Shown in pieces: positions 15,857 through 23,842 of a DNA stretch of 53,492 bases. How positions within the stretch are numbered: position 1 is the stretch's first letter; every line of letters begins with the position of its first letter. The stretch covers positions 1 through 53,492 of the forward strand of contig NZ_JAMTCF010000035.1 in the NCBI RefSeq assembly GCF_024171695.1. The letters run 5' to 3'. The position numbers and the translations under genes are program-made. This stretch comes from Actinosynnema pretiosum (GTDB lineage: Bacteria > Actinomycetota > Actinomycetes > Mycobacteriales > Pseudonocardiaceae). The notes under the pieces were generated by a model. The model had not been told where the DNA came from and made no database searches. It was given only the letters and a program-made list of their open reading frames with translations.

Positions 15857-16729
15857 TCACCGGGGCGCAGACCGCGCCGCCGCCACGGTCTGCGCCGCGT
15901 ACGCCCGCCCGAACAGCACCACGTGCACCAGCAGCGGGAACAGCTGGTGCAGCGGCACCCGCTCCCGCCAGCCGTCCGCCAGCGGCGCGGCCTCGTGGTA
16001 CGCCGCCAGCACCCGGTCCAGGTGCGGGCAGCCGAACAGGGCCAGCATCGCCAGGTCGCTCTCCCGGTGCCCGCCGTGCGCCGCCGGGTCGATCAGCCAC
16101 ACCCGACCGTCCGCGGCCCAGTGCGCGTTCCCGCTCCACAGGTCCCCGTGCAGCCGCGCGGGCGGTTCCTCCGGCGCCTCCACCCGGACCGACCCGACCA
16201 CGGCCGCCTCGGCGGCGGTCAGGTGCCCGGCGTCCACGGCCAGCCGCGCGTAGCGCTCGACCCGGTGCTCGGCGAACCACTCCGCCCAAGCCCCGCCCCC
16301 CTCCGCGTTCCGCATCGGCGCCAGCCCGATCGTCGCCTCCACCGGCCCGCCCGGCGGCGGCGAGCCGAACGCGGGCGCGCCCGTCGCGTGCAGCGCCGCC
16401 AGCCTCGCCCCGAACTCCTCGGCCGCGCCGGGCGACGGCCTGCCCGGCTCCACCTGGTCGATCACCAGCCAGTCGTCCGAGCACCCGCGCACCCCCGGCA
16501 CCGGCGGCCCCTCCGGCTCGGCCAGCCACTCCAGCCCCGCCGCCTCGGCCCGCGCCACCGGGTTCGCCTTCACCACCACCAGGTCGCCGTCCGCCAGGTC
16601 GACCTCGTGCACCGCGTCGCCGATCCGCCGCACCGCGACCGCCTCGAAACCGGTCACCTCGGCCGCGACGGCGGCCGGGTCCACGTCCGGGGTCGCGAAC
16701 CGCCCCGGCGCCACCAACCGCCCCGTCAC
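15857..16729 (-). CDS. Fructosamine kinase family protein
   Basis: Members phosphorylate sugar adducts on proteins or small amines so that they decompose, which repairs glycation damage. The 290-residue product has the kinase-like fold of the FN3K family: VVVKANPVARAEAAGLEWLA (ATP-binding lysine near 54), the catalytic HGDLWSGN (194-201) and the metal-binding LIDPAAHGGHRESDLAML (212-229). GTG 16729 overlaps the stop codon of the upstream phosphatase gene by 4 nt (GTGA), so they form a coupled pair. Pairing of a fructosamine kinase with a low-molecular-weight phosphatase is known from other bacteria and suggests that the two act on the same kind of substrate. Confidence 0.9.
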   Translation of the reverse strand: MTGRLVAPGRFATPDVDPAAVAAEVTGFEAVAVRRIGDAVHEVDLADGDLVVVKANPVARAEAAGLEWLAEPEGPPVPGVRGCSDDWLVIDQVEPGRPSPGAAEEFGARLAALHATGAPAFGSPPPGGPVEATIGLAPMRNAEGGGAWAEWFAEHRVERYARLAVDAGHLTAAEAAVVGSVRVEAPEEPPARLHGDLWSGNAHWAADGRVWLIDPAAHGGHRESDLAMLALFGCPHLDRVLAAYHEAAPLADGWRERVPLHQLFPLLVHVVLFGRAYAAQTVAAARSAPR

Positions 16730-17181
16730 CGCTGCTCCCGGACCCACCGCAGCAACCCCGGCACCGCCGCCTCCACCATCCCCAGCACCTCCGCGAACGC
16801 CGCCCGCCCCGAGTAGTACGGGTCGGGCACCTCGTCCGACTCCGCCTCCGGGTCGAACGACCGCAGCAACCGCACCCGCTCCCCGTCCCCGACCATCCCG
16901 CGCAGCACCCGCGCGTGCCCGGAGTCCAGCGCCACCAGCAGGTCCGCGTCCAGGTCCTCGGCGCTGACCTGCGCGGCCACGTGGTCGGTCGGGTACCCGG
17001 CCCGCTCCAGCGTCGCCGCGCTCCGCTCATCGGCGGGCTCGCCCACGTGGAACCCCTGCAGGCCCGCGCTCGACACCGCCACCCCCTCGATCCCGGCCCG
17101 GCGCAGGTGCTCCCGGAGCACGATCTCCGCCACGGGGGATCGGCAGATGTTGCCGGTGCACACGAACACCACGGAGAGCAT
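16726..17181 (-). CDS. ptpA: Low-molecular-weight protein-tyrosine phosphatase
   Basis: The 151-residue product has the full signature: VFVCTGNICRSP with Cys8, Arg14 and Ser15 of the CX5R(S) loop, and the acid motif VPDPYYSG with Asp120, Pro121 and Tyr122. Length is that of the family. ATG 17181 is preceded by GAGG 7-10 nt upstream and puts the P-loop directly at the N-terminus as expected. It is the PtpA (Rv2234) counterpart in the conserved block. The mycobacterial tyrosine kinase partner gene ptkA is not found next to it; a fructosamine kinase overlaps its 3' end instead. Confidence 0.92.
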   Translation of the reverse strand: MLSVVFVCTGNICRSPVAEIVLREHLRRAGIEGVAVSSAGLQGFHVGEPADERSAATLERAGYPTDHVAAQVSAEDLDADLLVALDSGHARVLRGMVGDGERVRLLRSFDPEAESDEVPDPYYSGRAAFAEVLGMVEAAVPGLLRWVREQR

Positions 17182-17341
17182 GGGAGTCCTCACTCGACCT
17201 CTCGACAGCACGGGAGCCGCGCGGAGCCGGCGGGAAACCGCAGCGGACCGGTCGCAGCCTAGGAGAACCGTTGCGCACTACGGGTGAACCCGCTGGACCC
17301 CCGCCCCCGCCCCGCACGACGATCAAGAGCGAGGGGGCCGG

Positions 17342-17998
17342 ATGCCGTCGAACCCGCAAGACCCGCTCGCCGCCGCGCTGGGGTCCCTGATCCTCCTGAC
17401 CGCGGCGCTCCTGCTGCTCGCCCTGACCTCGCTCGCCCTGCGCCGCCCGCCCCCGACCCCCGCGTTCACCCGCCGCCCGCCGCCTGGTGACGGCGCCCTG
17501 CGCCCCGACCCGAACGCGGGCTTCCTCACCGACCGGGGCCTGCTCTTCCTGCCCCGCCGCTTCTTCCTGGCCACCGGCTGCCCGCCGGTCCGCGTCCGGC
17601 CCCGCGCCCACGCCGCCCTCGACCGGGCCCGCCGCACCCGCCCGGTGCGGATCGTCCAGCGCGGCCGGACCTGCTGGTGGTGGTTCGAGGACGCCGTCTA
17701 CGCCGAGTCGCGCGGCTACCGGCCCGCCGACGTGCTGGCCCGCGTGGTCGCCGAGCGGGTCAGGGGCGAGGCGCTGGCCGAGCGCACCCTGCTGCTCACC
17801 TCGCTCAACCCCCGCCACCCGCGCATCCCCGCCGAGGTGCGCCGCGCCGTGTTCGAGCGCGACCGGGGCCGCTGCGCGCACTGCGGCGGCACCACGAGCC
17901 TCAACTACGACCACGTCGTCCCGCTCGCCGAGGGCGGCCCCTCCACGGTCGGCAACCTGCGCGTCCTGTGCCGCCCGTGCCTGCGCACCGCCCACTGA
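17342..17998 (+). CDS. Membrane-anchored HNH endonuclease domain protein
   Basis: The 218-residue product has one N-terminal membrane helix (about residues 12-32, LGSLILLTAALLLLALTSLA), a proline-rich linker, a middle basic domain, and a C-terminal HNH domain at about 160-218: VFERDRGRCAHCGG, LNYDHVVPLAEGG and NLRVLCRPC. The pairs CAHC and CRPC would bind zinc, and DH is the catalytic pair. The second basic segment (RRTRPVRIVQRGRTCWWWFEDAVYAESRG) is not one I recognise. The ATG at 17342 is preceded by GAGGGGG, a good ribosome binding site. An HNH domain tethered to the membrane is unusual and may act on entering DNA; that is inference. Confidence 0.82.
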   Translation: MPSNPQDPLAAALGSLILLTAALLLLALTSLALRRPPPTPAFTRRPPPGDGALRPDPNAGFLTDRGLLFLPRRFFLATGCPPVRVRPRAHAALDRARRTRPVRIVQRGRTCWWWFEDAVYAESRGYRPADVLARVVAERVRGEALAERTLLLTSLNPRHPRIPAEVRRAVFERDRGRCAHCGGTTSLNYDHVVPLAEGGPSTVGNLRVLCRPCLRTAH

Positions 17999-18204
17999 GC
18001 GGCGACAGCCCGAACAGCCCCGGAGCGACACCGCCGAACGGACCAAAAACAATTCCGGAACTCCCCGGAAAACACCACGACAATTCCCGAACGTGATCAC
18101 CCGACCGCATTCGGTGATTTCTCCCGAGCGACCGGTCGCACACCCCGAAACCGCAGATCAGCGGTAGTATGAACGGCGGTTCGCTGGGGGAGGGGGAGCA
18201 CGCC

Positions 18205-18327
18205 GTGGTGGTCGACGAACGGCAGTCGGCGACGCTGCCCAGAGCGGCGAACGCGCCGCAGTGGTGGCATTCCACCGCGTGCCTGGCGCTGATCTGCTGC
18301 GCGCTCCTGGTCTCCTTCCTCGGCTGA
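18205..18327 (+). CDS. Short single-pass membrane protein
   Basis: A 40-residue product starts at GTG 18205, with a strong GGGGGAGGGGGAG ribosome binding site 5-17 nt upstream. An in-frame ATG at 18169 would add 12 residues but would lie inside a -10-like TAGTAT (18165-18170). The peptide has a charged N-terminus (VVVDERQSATLPR) and one C-terminal membrane helix (STACLALICCALLVSFLG). Such tiny tail-anchored proteins are common in actinomycetes; I cannot assign a function. A -10-like box and a good ribosome binding site argue that it is expressed. Confidence 0.6.
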   Translation: MVVDERQSATLPRAANAPQWWHSTACLALICCALLVSFLG

Positions 18328-18389
18328 TCGCCGGGGCCCACCCCCGCCGACCGGGGCCGCCGCGCCCCGGCCCGCGCGCGCCCATCGCC

Positions 18390-18395
18390 TAAACT
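18390..18395 (+). promoter_or_regulatory. -10 element for a leaderless cobC operon transcript
   Basis: TAAACT ends seven bases before ATG 18403 in otherwise very GC-rich DNA, and no ribosome binding site precedes the ATG. Leaderless transcription of the four-gene operon is likely. Confidence 0.45.
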
Positions 18396-18402
18396 CCCGC
18401 CG

Positions 18403-19446
18403 ATGACCAGCCAGGACCCCGAGCGCGAGCTGCTGCGCCACCACGGGGACGTCGACGCCGCCCCCGGCCTGGTGGACTTCGCGGTCAACGTGCGCGCCCC
18501 GTCCCCGCCGGACTGGCTGGTCCACCGCCTCGCCGCCCGCCTCGCCGACCTCGGCGCCTACCCGACCCGCGCCGACGAGCGCACCGCCCGCGAGAGCGCC
18601 GCCGCCCGCCACGGCCGCACCCCCGACCAGGTCCTCCCGCTCAACGGGGCCGCCGAGGGCTTCGCCCTGCTCCCCGAGCTGCGCCCGACCCTGGCCGCCG
18701 TCGTGCACCCCTCGTTCACCGAGCCCGAGGTCGCCCTGCGCGACGCGGGCGTCCCGGTCCACCGCGTCCAGCTCGCCGAGCGCGACGGCTACCGCCTCGA
18801 CCCCGCGCTGGTCCCGGACGAGGCCGACCTGGTCGTGGTCGGCAACCCCACCAACCCCACCTCGGTGCTGCACCCGGCGGGCGCCCTCCGCGCGCTGGCC
18901 CGCCCCGGCCGCACCCTCGTGGTCGACGAGGCGTTCATGGACGCGGTCCCCGGCGAGCGCGGCTCGCTGGCCGCCGCCACCGACGTGCCCGGCCTGCTCG
19001 TCCTGCGCAGCCTCACCAAGACCTGGGCGCTCGCCGGCCTGCGCGCCGGCTACCTGCTCGGCGACCCGGCCGCGCTGGCCCGCCTCGCCGCGCGCCGCCC
19101 GCAGTGGCCGGTGGGCACCCTCGTCCTGGAGGCCGTCACCGCCTGCTGCGAGCCCGCCGCGCTGGCCGAGGCCGCCGCGCTCGCCGAGCTGACCGCGTCC
19201 CGCGCCGCCCACGCCGCCGACGTCCTCGCCGCGCACCTGGTCACCCCGCCGCAGGCCCCGTTCCTGCTGCTGCGCGTGCCGGACGGCGCCCGCGTGCGGC
19301 GGTCGCTGCGCGACAAGGGCATCGCCGTGCGCCGGGGCGACACGTTCCCCGGCCTGACCCCCGACCACGTCCGCGTGGCCGTGCGCTCCCCCGAGGAGAC
19401 CGCGCTGCTCGCCGACGCGCTCCGAGTCGCACTGGAGGAGACATGA
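18403..19446 (+). CDS. cobC: CobC-type PLP-dependent aminotransferase/decarboxylase
   Basis: The 347-residue product is a fold-type I PLP enzyme of the Rv2231c/CobC group, related to histidinol-phosphate aminotransferase and to L-threonine-phosphate decarboxylase, which makes the aminopropanol arm of cobalamin. The N-terminal HHGDVDAAPGLVDFAVNVRAP is the typical start of CobC/CobD-type decarboxylases. GNPTNPTSVL and VVDEAFMDAVPGE are the cofactor-binding motifs, and SLTKTWALAGLRAGY holds the PLP lysine. The cofactor role fits cobD upstream. It begins a four-gene operon: its stop overlaps the next start by 4 nt (ATGA). Substrate assignment is not certain from sequence. Confidence 0.85.
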   Translation: MTSQDPERELLRHHGDVDAAPGLVDFAVNVRAPSPPDWLVHRLAARLADLGAYPTRADERTARESAAARHGRTPDQVLPLNGAAEGFALLPELRPTLAAVVHPSFTEPEVALRDAGVPVHRVQLAERDGYRLDPALVPDEADLVVVGNPTNPTSVLHPAGALRALARPGRTLVVDEAFMDAVPGERGSLAAATDVPGLLVLRSLTKTWALAGLRAGYLLGDPAALARLAARRPQWPVGTLVLEAVTACCEPAALAEAAALAELTASRAAHAADVLAAHLVTPPQAPFLLLRVPDGARVRRSLRDKGIAVRRGDTFPGLTPDHVRVAVRSPEETALLADALRVALEET

Positions 19447-20585
19447 CCACCCTCGGCGAGGTGCTCGCCGCGCTGGAGGCGGCCTACCCGCCCGCCACCG
19501 CCGAGTCCTGGGACGCGGTCGGCCTGGTGTGCGGCGACCGCTCCGAACCCGTCAGCAGGGTCCTGTTCTGCGTGGACCCGGTCGAGTCCACGGTGGACGA
19601 GGCGATCGAGGTCGGCGCGCACCTGCTCGTCTCGCACCACCCGCTGCTGCTGCGCGGCGTCCACGGCGTGCCCGCCGACACCCCCAAGGGCCGCCTCGTG
19701 CACCGCCTGATCCGCGCGGGCGCCGCCCTCTACACCGCGCACACCAACGCCGACGCGGCCAACCCCGGCGTGTCCGACGCGCTGGCCCGCGCCATCGGCC
19801 TGGAGGTCACCGGCCCGCTCGACCCGGCCCCGGCCCGCGCGCTGGACGTGCTCACCACCTACGTCCCGGTCGCCGACGCCGCGAAGGTCCTGGCCGCGCT
19901 GCACGACGCGGGCGCGGGCAGCACCGGCGACTACCGCGAGGTCGCCTGGAGCGTCGACGGCACCGGCCAGTTCCGCCCGGTCGACGGCGCGAACCCGGCG
20001 ATCGGCGTGGTCGGCGAGCTGGAGCGGCTGCCGGAGACCCGGCTCGAGCTCGTGCTGCCGCGCGGGCGCCGCGCCGACGTCGTGCGGGCGCTGCGCGCCG
20101 CGCACCCGTACGAGGAAGTCGCCTTCAACCTCAACGAGATCCCCGAGCTGCCCGCCGACACCGGCACCGGCCGGATCGGCGTGCTCCCGGAGCCCGAGCC
20201 GCTCAGCGCGTTCACCCGCCGCGTCGCCGCCGCCCTCCCCGCCACCGCGTGGGGCGTGCGCTCGGCGGGCGACCCGGATCGGGTGATCAGCACCGTCGCG
20301 GTGTGCGGCGGCGCGGGCGACAGCCACCTGTCCGCCGCGACGCGCGCGGGCGTGGACGCCTACGTCACCGCCGACCTGCGGCACCACCCCGCCCGCGAGC
20401 ACCTGGACGCGGGCGGCCCGGCCCTCGTCGACGTCGCCCACTGGGCGAGCGAGTGGCCGTGGTGCGCGCAGGCGGCCGACATCGTGCGCGCCGCCTTCGG
20501 CGGTACGGTCGAAGCCCTCGTCTCGACCCGGCGGACCGACCCCTGGACCACCGGCGCGACGAGCCCCGAACAGGAGGACCGCTGA
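19443..20585 (+). CDS. Nif3-like dinuclear metal centre protein (DUF34)
   Basis: The 380-residue product belongs to the Nif3/YbgI family, listed as GTP cyclohydrolase 1 type 2 but of uncertain biochemical role. Its length is that of the longer bacterial form with an inserted central domain. Family motifs: AESWDAVGLVCGD, VGAHLLVSHHPLLLRG (metal-binding HH), YTAHTNADAANPGV, the inserted NIF3 domain at about 120-260 and GDSHLSAATRAGVDAYVTADLRHHPARE at the C-terminus. Metal ligands are the histidines of SHHP and of DLRHH. ATG 19443 overlaps the cobC stop; the next gene follows after one base. Confidence 0.9.
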   Translation: MTTLGEVLAALEAAYPPATAESWDAVGLVCGDRSEPVSRVLFCVDPVESTVDEAIEVGAHLLVSHHPLLLRGVHGVPADTPKGRLVHRLIRAGAALYTAHTNADAANPGVSDALARAIGLEVTGPLDPAPARALDVLTTYVPVADAAKVLAALHDAGAGSTGDYREVAWSVDGTGQFRPVDGANPAIGVVGELERLPETRLELVLPRGRRADVVRALRAAHPYEEVAFNLNEIPELPADTGTGRIGVLPEPEPLSAFTRRVAAALPATAWGVRSAGDPDRVISTVAVCGGAGDSHLSAATRAGVDAYVTADLRHHPAREHLDAGGPALVDVAHWASEWPWCAQAADIVRAAFGGTVEALVSTRRTDPWTTGATSPEQEDR

Positions 20586-20586
20586 A

Positions 20587-21324
20587 GTGAAAGCCGATCC
20601 CGTTGTGCAGCGCAGGCTGCTCGACCTCGCGCGGGTTGACACCGAGCTGGCGCGGGTCGAGCACCGCCGCCGCACGCTGCCCGAGATCGCGGAGATCGCC
20701 GAGGCCGAGAAGCAGGTGCGCGCCAAGCAGGACGCGCTCACCGCGGTCGAGACGACCCTCGGCGACCTGGACCGCGACGTGAAGCGCCAGGAGACCGAGA
20801 TCGACCAGGTCCGCGCCCGCGAGGAGCGCGACCGCAAGCTCCTGGCCGGTGGCAGCGTCGGGGCCAAGCAGCTCACCGACCTGGAGCACGAGCTGGCCAC
20901 CCTCGGCCGCCGCCGCGGCGCGCTGGAGGACGACCTGCTGGAGCTGATGGAGCGCCGCGAGGCCGTCGAGGTCGACAGCCAGCACGCCTCCGCGCAGTTC
21001 GCGAACGCCCAGGAGACCCTGGCCGACGCCGCCCGCAGGCGCGACTCCGCGCTCGCCGACCTGGAGTCCACCGAGGCCAAGCGCACCGCCGAGCGCAAGA
21101 CCATCGCGTCGACCTTCGAGGCGCCCCTGCTGGCCGTCTACGACCGGGTCCGGCTGCACAAGGGCACCGGCGCGGCGCTGCTCCAGTCCCGCCGCTGCGG
21201 CGCGTGCCGCATCGAGCTGGACCGCAGCGCGATCGCCAAGGTCAAGGAGGCGCTGGCCGACGACGTCGTGCAGTGCGAGGAGTGCGGCGCGATCATGGTG
21301 CGCACCGGGGAGTCCGGTCTGTGA
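20587..21324 (+). CDS. C4-type zinc-ribbon, coiled-coil protein (Rv2229c-like)
   Basis: The 245-residue product has a long coiled coil at residues about 10-175 (many Glu/Arg/Lys/Ala heptads, from LLDLARVDTELARVEHRR to RRDSALADLESTEAK), then a C-terminal zinc ribbon with CGACRIELDR and CEECGAIMVRTGES; the two CxxC pairs would hold one Zn2+. The family is conserved across actinobacteria, always near the Nif3-like and RNase H genes, but I know of no established biochemical activity; a DNA- or RNA-bound adaptor role is plausible. GTG 20587 begins one base after the previous stop, and its own stop overlaps the next GTG in a GTGA. Confidence 0.85.
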   Translation: MKADPVVQRRLLDLARVDTELARVEHRRRTLPEIAEIAEAEKQVRAKQDALTAVETTLGDLDRDVKRQETEIDQVRAREERDRKLLAGGSVGAKQLTDLEHELATLGRRRGALEDDLLELMERREAVEVDSQHASAQFANAQETLADAARRRDSALADLESTEAKRTAERKTIASTFEAPLLAVYDRVRLHKGTGAALLQSRRCGACRIELDRSAIAKVKEALADDVVQCEECGAIMVRTGESGL

Positions 21325-22496
21325 AGGTGCTCGTCGAAGCCGACGGCGGCTCGCGCGGCAACCCCGGCCCCGCCGGGTACGGCGCGGTGGTGCTGGCCGA
21401 GGACGGCGAGACCGTGCTGGCCGAGCGCTGGGAGGCCATCGGCGTCGCCACCAACAACGTGGCCGAGTACCGGGGTCTGATCGCGGGCCTGCGCGCCGCC
21501 GCCGAGCTGGGGGCGACCGAGGTCGACGTGCGGATGGACTCCAAGCTGGTCGTGGAGCAGATGTCCGGGCGCTGGCAGGTCAAGCACCCGGCCATGAAGC
21601 CCCTCGCCGCCGAGGCGAAGGACGTGGCGGCCGGGTTCGACCGGGTCGGCTACGGCTGGATCCCGCGCGAGCGCAACAAGCGCGCGGACAAGCTCGCGAA
21701 CGACGCCATGGACGGCAAGGTCATGCCCGACCCGGCGATCGGGGCCGTCCCGGAGGCCGCCGAGGTTTCCGGTGGGGCTTCCGGTGGGGAGCCCGCCACC
21801 GCTCGGGCGGTCGTCACCGAGCGCCCCGCCAAGTCGGCGGCGCACGTGACCGCGCCCCCGGCGTCCTGGTCCGGCGCCGAGGGCAGGCCGACCCGGCTGC
21901 ACCTGGTGCGGCACGGGCAGACCGAGCTGTCGGTGGCCCGCCGCTACTCGGGTCGCGGCAACCCGCCGCTCACCGAGGTCGGCCTCGGCCAGGCGCGCGC
22001 GGCGGCGGCCAGGCTGTCCACCCTGGACGGCGTCGCCGCCGTCGTCGCGTCCCCGCTCCAGCGCACCAGGCAGACGGCGGGGGAGATCGCCTCGGCGCTC
22101 GGCCTGGAGGTCGACGTGCGCGAGGACCTGATCGAGGTCGACTTCGGCGAGTGGGAGGCGCTGACCTTCACCGAGGCCGCCGAGCGCGACCCCGAGGCGC
22201 ACGCCCGCTGGCTCGGCGACACCTCCGCCGCCCCGCCCGGCGGCGAGAGCTTCGACGCCGTGCACCGCAGGGTGGACCGGTTCCGGCGGGAGCTGATCGC
22301 CGAGCACGGGGGCCGCGACGTGATCGTGGTCAGCCACGTGACGCCGGTGAAGACCCTGCTGCGCCTGGCGCTGGGCAGCGGCCCGGAGATCCTCTACCGG
22401 CTGCACCTCGACCTGGCGTCGCTGTCGATCGCGGAGTTCTATCCGGATGGGCACGCCTCGGTCCGGTTGGTGAACGACACCTCGCACCTGGGCTGA
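21321..22496 (+). CDS. Bifunctional RNase H / histidine phosphatase (Rv2228c-like)
   Basis: The 391-residue product joins two enzymes. Residues 1-130 form a type I RNase H domain with the acidic residues Asp8, Glu49, Asp73 and Asp123. Residues about 190-391 form a histidine phosphatase domain with LHLVRHGQTELS (catalytic His198), a GEW motif near 272 and VSHVTPVKTLL at the C-terminus. They are joined by a Pro/Ala/Gly-rich linker (130-188). The mycobacterial orthologue cleaves RNA/DNA hybrids and has alpha-ribazole phosphatase-like activity, a step of cobalamin synthesis, consistent with nearby cobC and cobD. GTG 21321 overlaps the preceding stop. Confidence 0.9.
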   Translation: MKVLVEADGGSRGNPGPAGYGAVVLAEDGETVLAERWEAIGVATNNVAEYRGLIAGLRAAAELGATEVDVRMDSKLVVEQMSGRWQVKHPAMKPLAAEAKDVAAGFDRVGYGWIPRERNKRADKLANDAMDGKVMPDPAIGAVPEAAEVSGGASGGEPATARAVVTERPAKSAAHVTAPPASWSGAEGRPTRLHLVRHGQTELSVARRYSGRGNPPLTEVGLGQARAAAARLSTLDGVAAVVASPLQRTRQTAGEIASALGLEVDVREDLIEVDFGEWEALTFTEAAERDPEAHARWLGDTSAAPPGGESFDAVHRRVDRFRRELIAEHGGRDVIVVSHVTPVKTLLRLALGSGPEILYRLHLDLASLSIAEFYPDGHASVRLVNDTSHLG

Positions 22497-22584
22497 CCGC
22501 ACCCTCGCGCCCGGTCCCGCACGGGGCCGGGCGCGCAAGCCCGCTCCAACCCCGCCCCTGACCGCCGCCGCAACCCCGCCGCCG

Positions 22585-23145
22585 CTACCCCGCGATCCGC
22601 AGCCGCCGGTTCCCGGAGGCGTTGCGCACCACCTCGCCGAACCGCTGCACCGCCAGCCGCAGCCCCACCGCGCGCTCCTCGGCCACCGACCCGCCCCGGA
22701 TGTGCTGGTCCAGCACGAACTCCCCGGCCAGCACCGAGTCCGCGCCCTTCACCGCGAGCAGCGGCCCCAGCGCGTAGTCCATCGCGACCAGGTGCCCCTG
22801 CGCGCCCCCGTTGGCCACCGGCAGCACCGGCCGCCCGCGCAGCGCCTTCTCCGGCAGCAGGTCCACCAGCGCCTTCACCAGCCCGCTGTGCGCGGCCCGG
22901 TACACCGGCGAGACGACGACCACCCCGTCCGCGCGCAGCACCGCCCCGACCGCGTCGGAGATCACCGGGTCCCGCAGGTCCTCGGTGATCAGCGACAGCA
23001 CGGGCAGCCGCCGCACGTGCAGCGCCCGCACCTCGCACCCGCACGACGCGAGCGCCTGCTCGACCAACGACACCACCGCCCCGGTCCGCGAACCGGGCGA
23101 CGGGCTTCCGGACACCACGAGCACACTGGACACGACGGGACGCAC
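22585..23145 (-). CDS. SsuE-like NADPH-dependent FMN reductase
   Basis: The 186-residue product is a flavodoxin-like reductase. The flavin phosphate loop reads VVSGSPSPGSRTG (about 9-21), SPVYRAAHSGLVKALVDLLP (about 80-99) is the typical flavin-binding and dimer segment, and GGAQGH follows. These match SsuE/MsuE-type enzymes that supply reduced FMN to sulfonate monooxygenases. GTG 23145 is drawn as start; GTG 23133 is an alternative that sits better behind GGAGAGG. A cysteine leader peptide gene (23225-23302) lies 79 bp upstream, which supports a role in sulfur acquisition. No monooxygenase gene is in the window. Confidence 0.85.
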   Translation of the reverse strand: MRPVVSSVLVVSGSPSPGSRTGAVVSLVEQALASCGCEVRALHVRRLPVLSLITEDLRDPVISDAVGAVLRADGVVVVSPVYRAAHSGLVKALVDLLPEKALRGRPVLPVANGGAQGHLVAMDYALGPLLAVKGADSVLAGEFVLDQHIRGGSVAEERAVGLRLAVQRFGEVVRNASGNRRLRIAG

Positions 23146-23224
23146 CTCTCCGCAGGAGGGGAAAACCGGGGCTGCCGGGGGTGTGGCGACGGGGGCGAAG
23201 CCTCTGACCGCGAGGTGAAATCCT

Positions 23225-23302
23225 TCAGCGGCAACAGATCGCGGCGCCGGTGCGGCAGAAGTCGACGTGGCGTCGCCGGGTGAGCAGCGTGCTCCCGGTC
23301 AC
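23225..23302 (-). CDS. Cysteine-responsive leader peptide (actinobacterial RRHVDLLR type)
   Basis: A 25-codon reading frame from GTG 23302 to TGA 23225 encodes a peptide with RRRHVDFCRTGAAICCR at its C-terminus, close to the actinobacterial leader peptides with an RRHVDLLR core and cysteines at the end. In mycobacteria such upstream reading frames control genes of sulfur metabolism by ribosome stalling at cysteine codons when cysteine is scarce. Here one Cys follows HVDF and two more stand near the stop. No ribosome binding site precedes it, and CTACTC lies about 8 nt upstream, so it may be leaderless. It precedes the SsuE-like reductase. It is too short to be noticed by usual gene callers. 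Confidence 0.8.
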   Translation of the reverse strand: MTGSTLLTRRRHVDFCRTGAAICCR

Positions 23303-23383
23303 GGAACCGAGTAGAGCAGCACCGGGCGGATCGGACAACCGGACACCCCCAGGGGGTTCCACGGGGCGGGACGGCCCACCCTG

Positions 23384-23389
23384 TACCCT
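23384..23389 (+). promoter_or_regulatory. -10 element of rnpB
   Basis: TACCCT lies seven bases before the inferred 5' end of RNase P RNA (23397). The -35 region is not obvious (TTCCAC at 23357 is 21 bp away, which is too far). Confidence 0.45.
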
Positions 23390-23396
23390 GGTCGGC

Positions 23397-23805
23397 GCGG
23401 ACGAGTCGGCAGGGCGGTCGCGTCGGCGGGGTCACCCGCCGCCGAGGAAAGTCCGGACTCCACAGGGCAGGGTGGTTGCTAACGGCAACCAGGGGCGACC
23501 TTCGGGACAGTGCCACAGAGAACAGACCGCCACCGGCGCTCGCGCCGGCGGTAAGGGTGAAACGGTGGTGTAAGAGACCACCAGCGCCCCCGGTGACGGG
23601 GGCGGCTAGGCAAACCCCACCCGGAGCAAGGCCAAGAGGGCGTCCCCCAGGGGGCGCCTGCGCAGGCGTTCGAGGGCTGCCCGCCCGAGCCTGCGGGTAG
23701 GCCGCACGAGCCCGGCGGCGACGTCGGGCCTAGATGGATGACCGCCCAGCGGTGCGCCGAGAGGCGCCCGTGGACAGGATCCGGCTTACAAGCCGGCTCG
23801 TCTGC
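23397..23805 (+). ncRNA. rnpB: RNase P RNA (class A)
   Basis: The RNA component of RNase P removes 5' leaders from tRNA precursors. The 5' arm GCGGACGAGTCGGC (23397-23410) pairs with GCCGGCTCGTCTGC (23792-23805) to form P1. Conserved core blocks are present: GAGGAAAGTCCGGACTCC (23440-23461 region), ACAGTGCCACAGAGAACAG (near 23508-23526), the GGTAAGGGTGAAACGGTG stretch, AGACCACCAGCGCCC, and GGCTAGGCAAACCCC. The length (about 409 nt) is normal for actinobacteria. A perfect hairpin follows directly (23805-23833). Confidence 0.95.
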
Positions 23806-23833
23806 CTTTCCCACTCCTCCGGAGTGGGAAAGG
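23805..23833. terminator. Perfect 13-bp hairpin between rnpB and a convergent gene
   Basis: CCTTTCCCACTCC (23805-23817) pairs perfectly with 23821-23833 around a 3-nt loop. It ends rnpB and also lies ten bases beyond the stop of the minus-strand gene at 23843, so it can serve both. Confidence 0.8.
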
Positions 23834-23842
23834 CGTGTCCCC

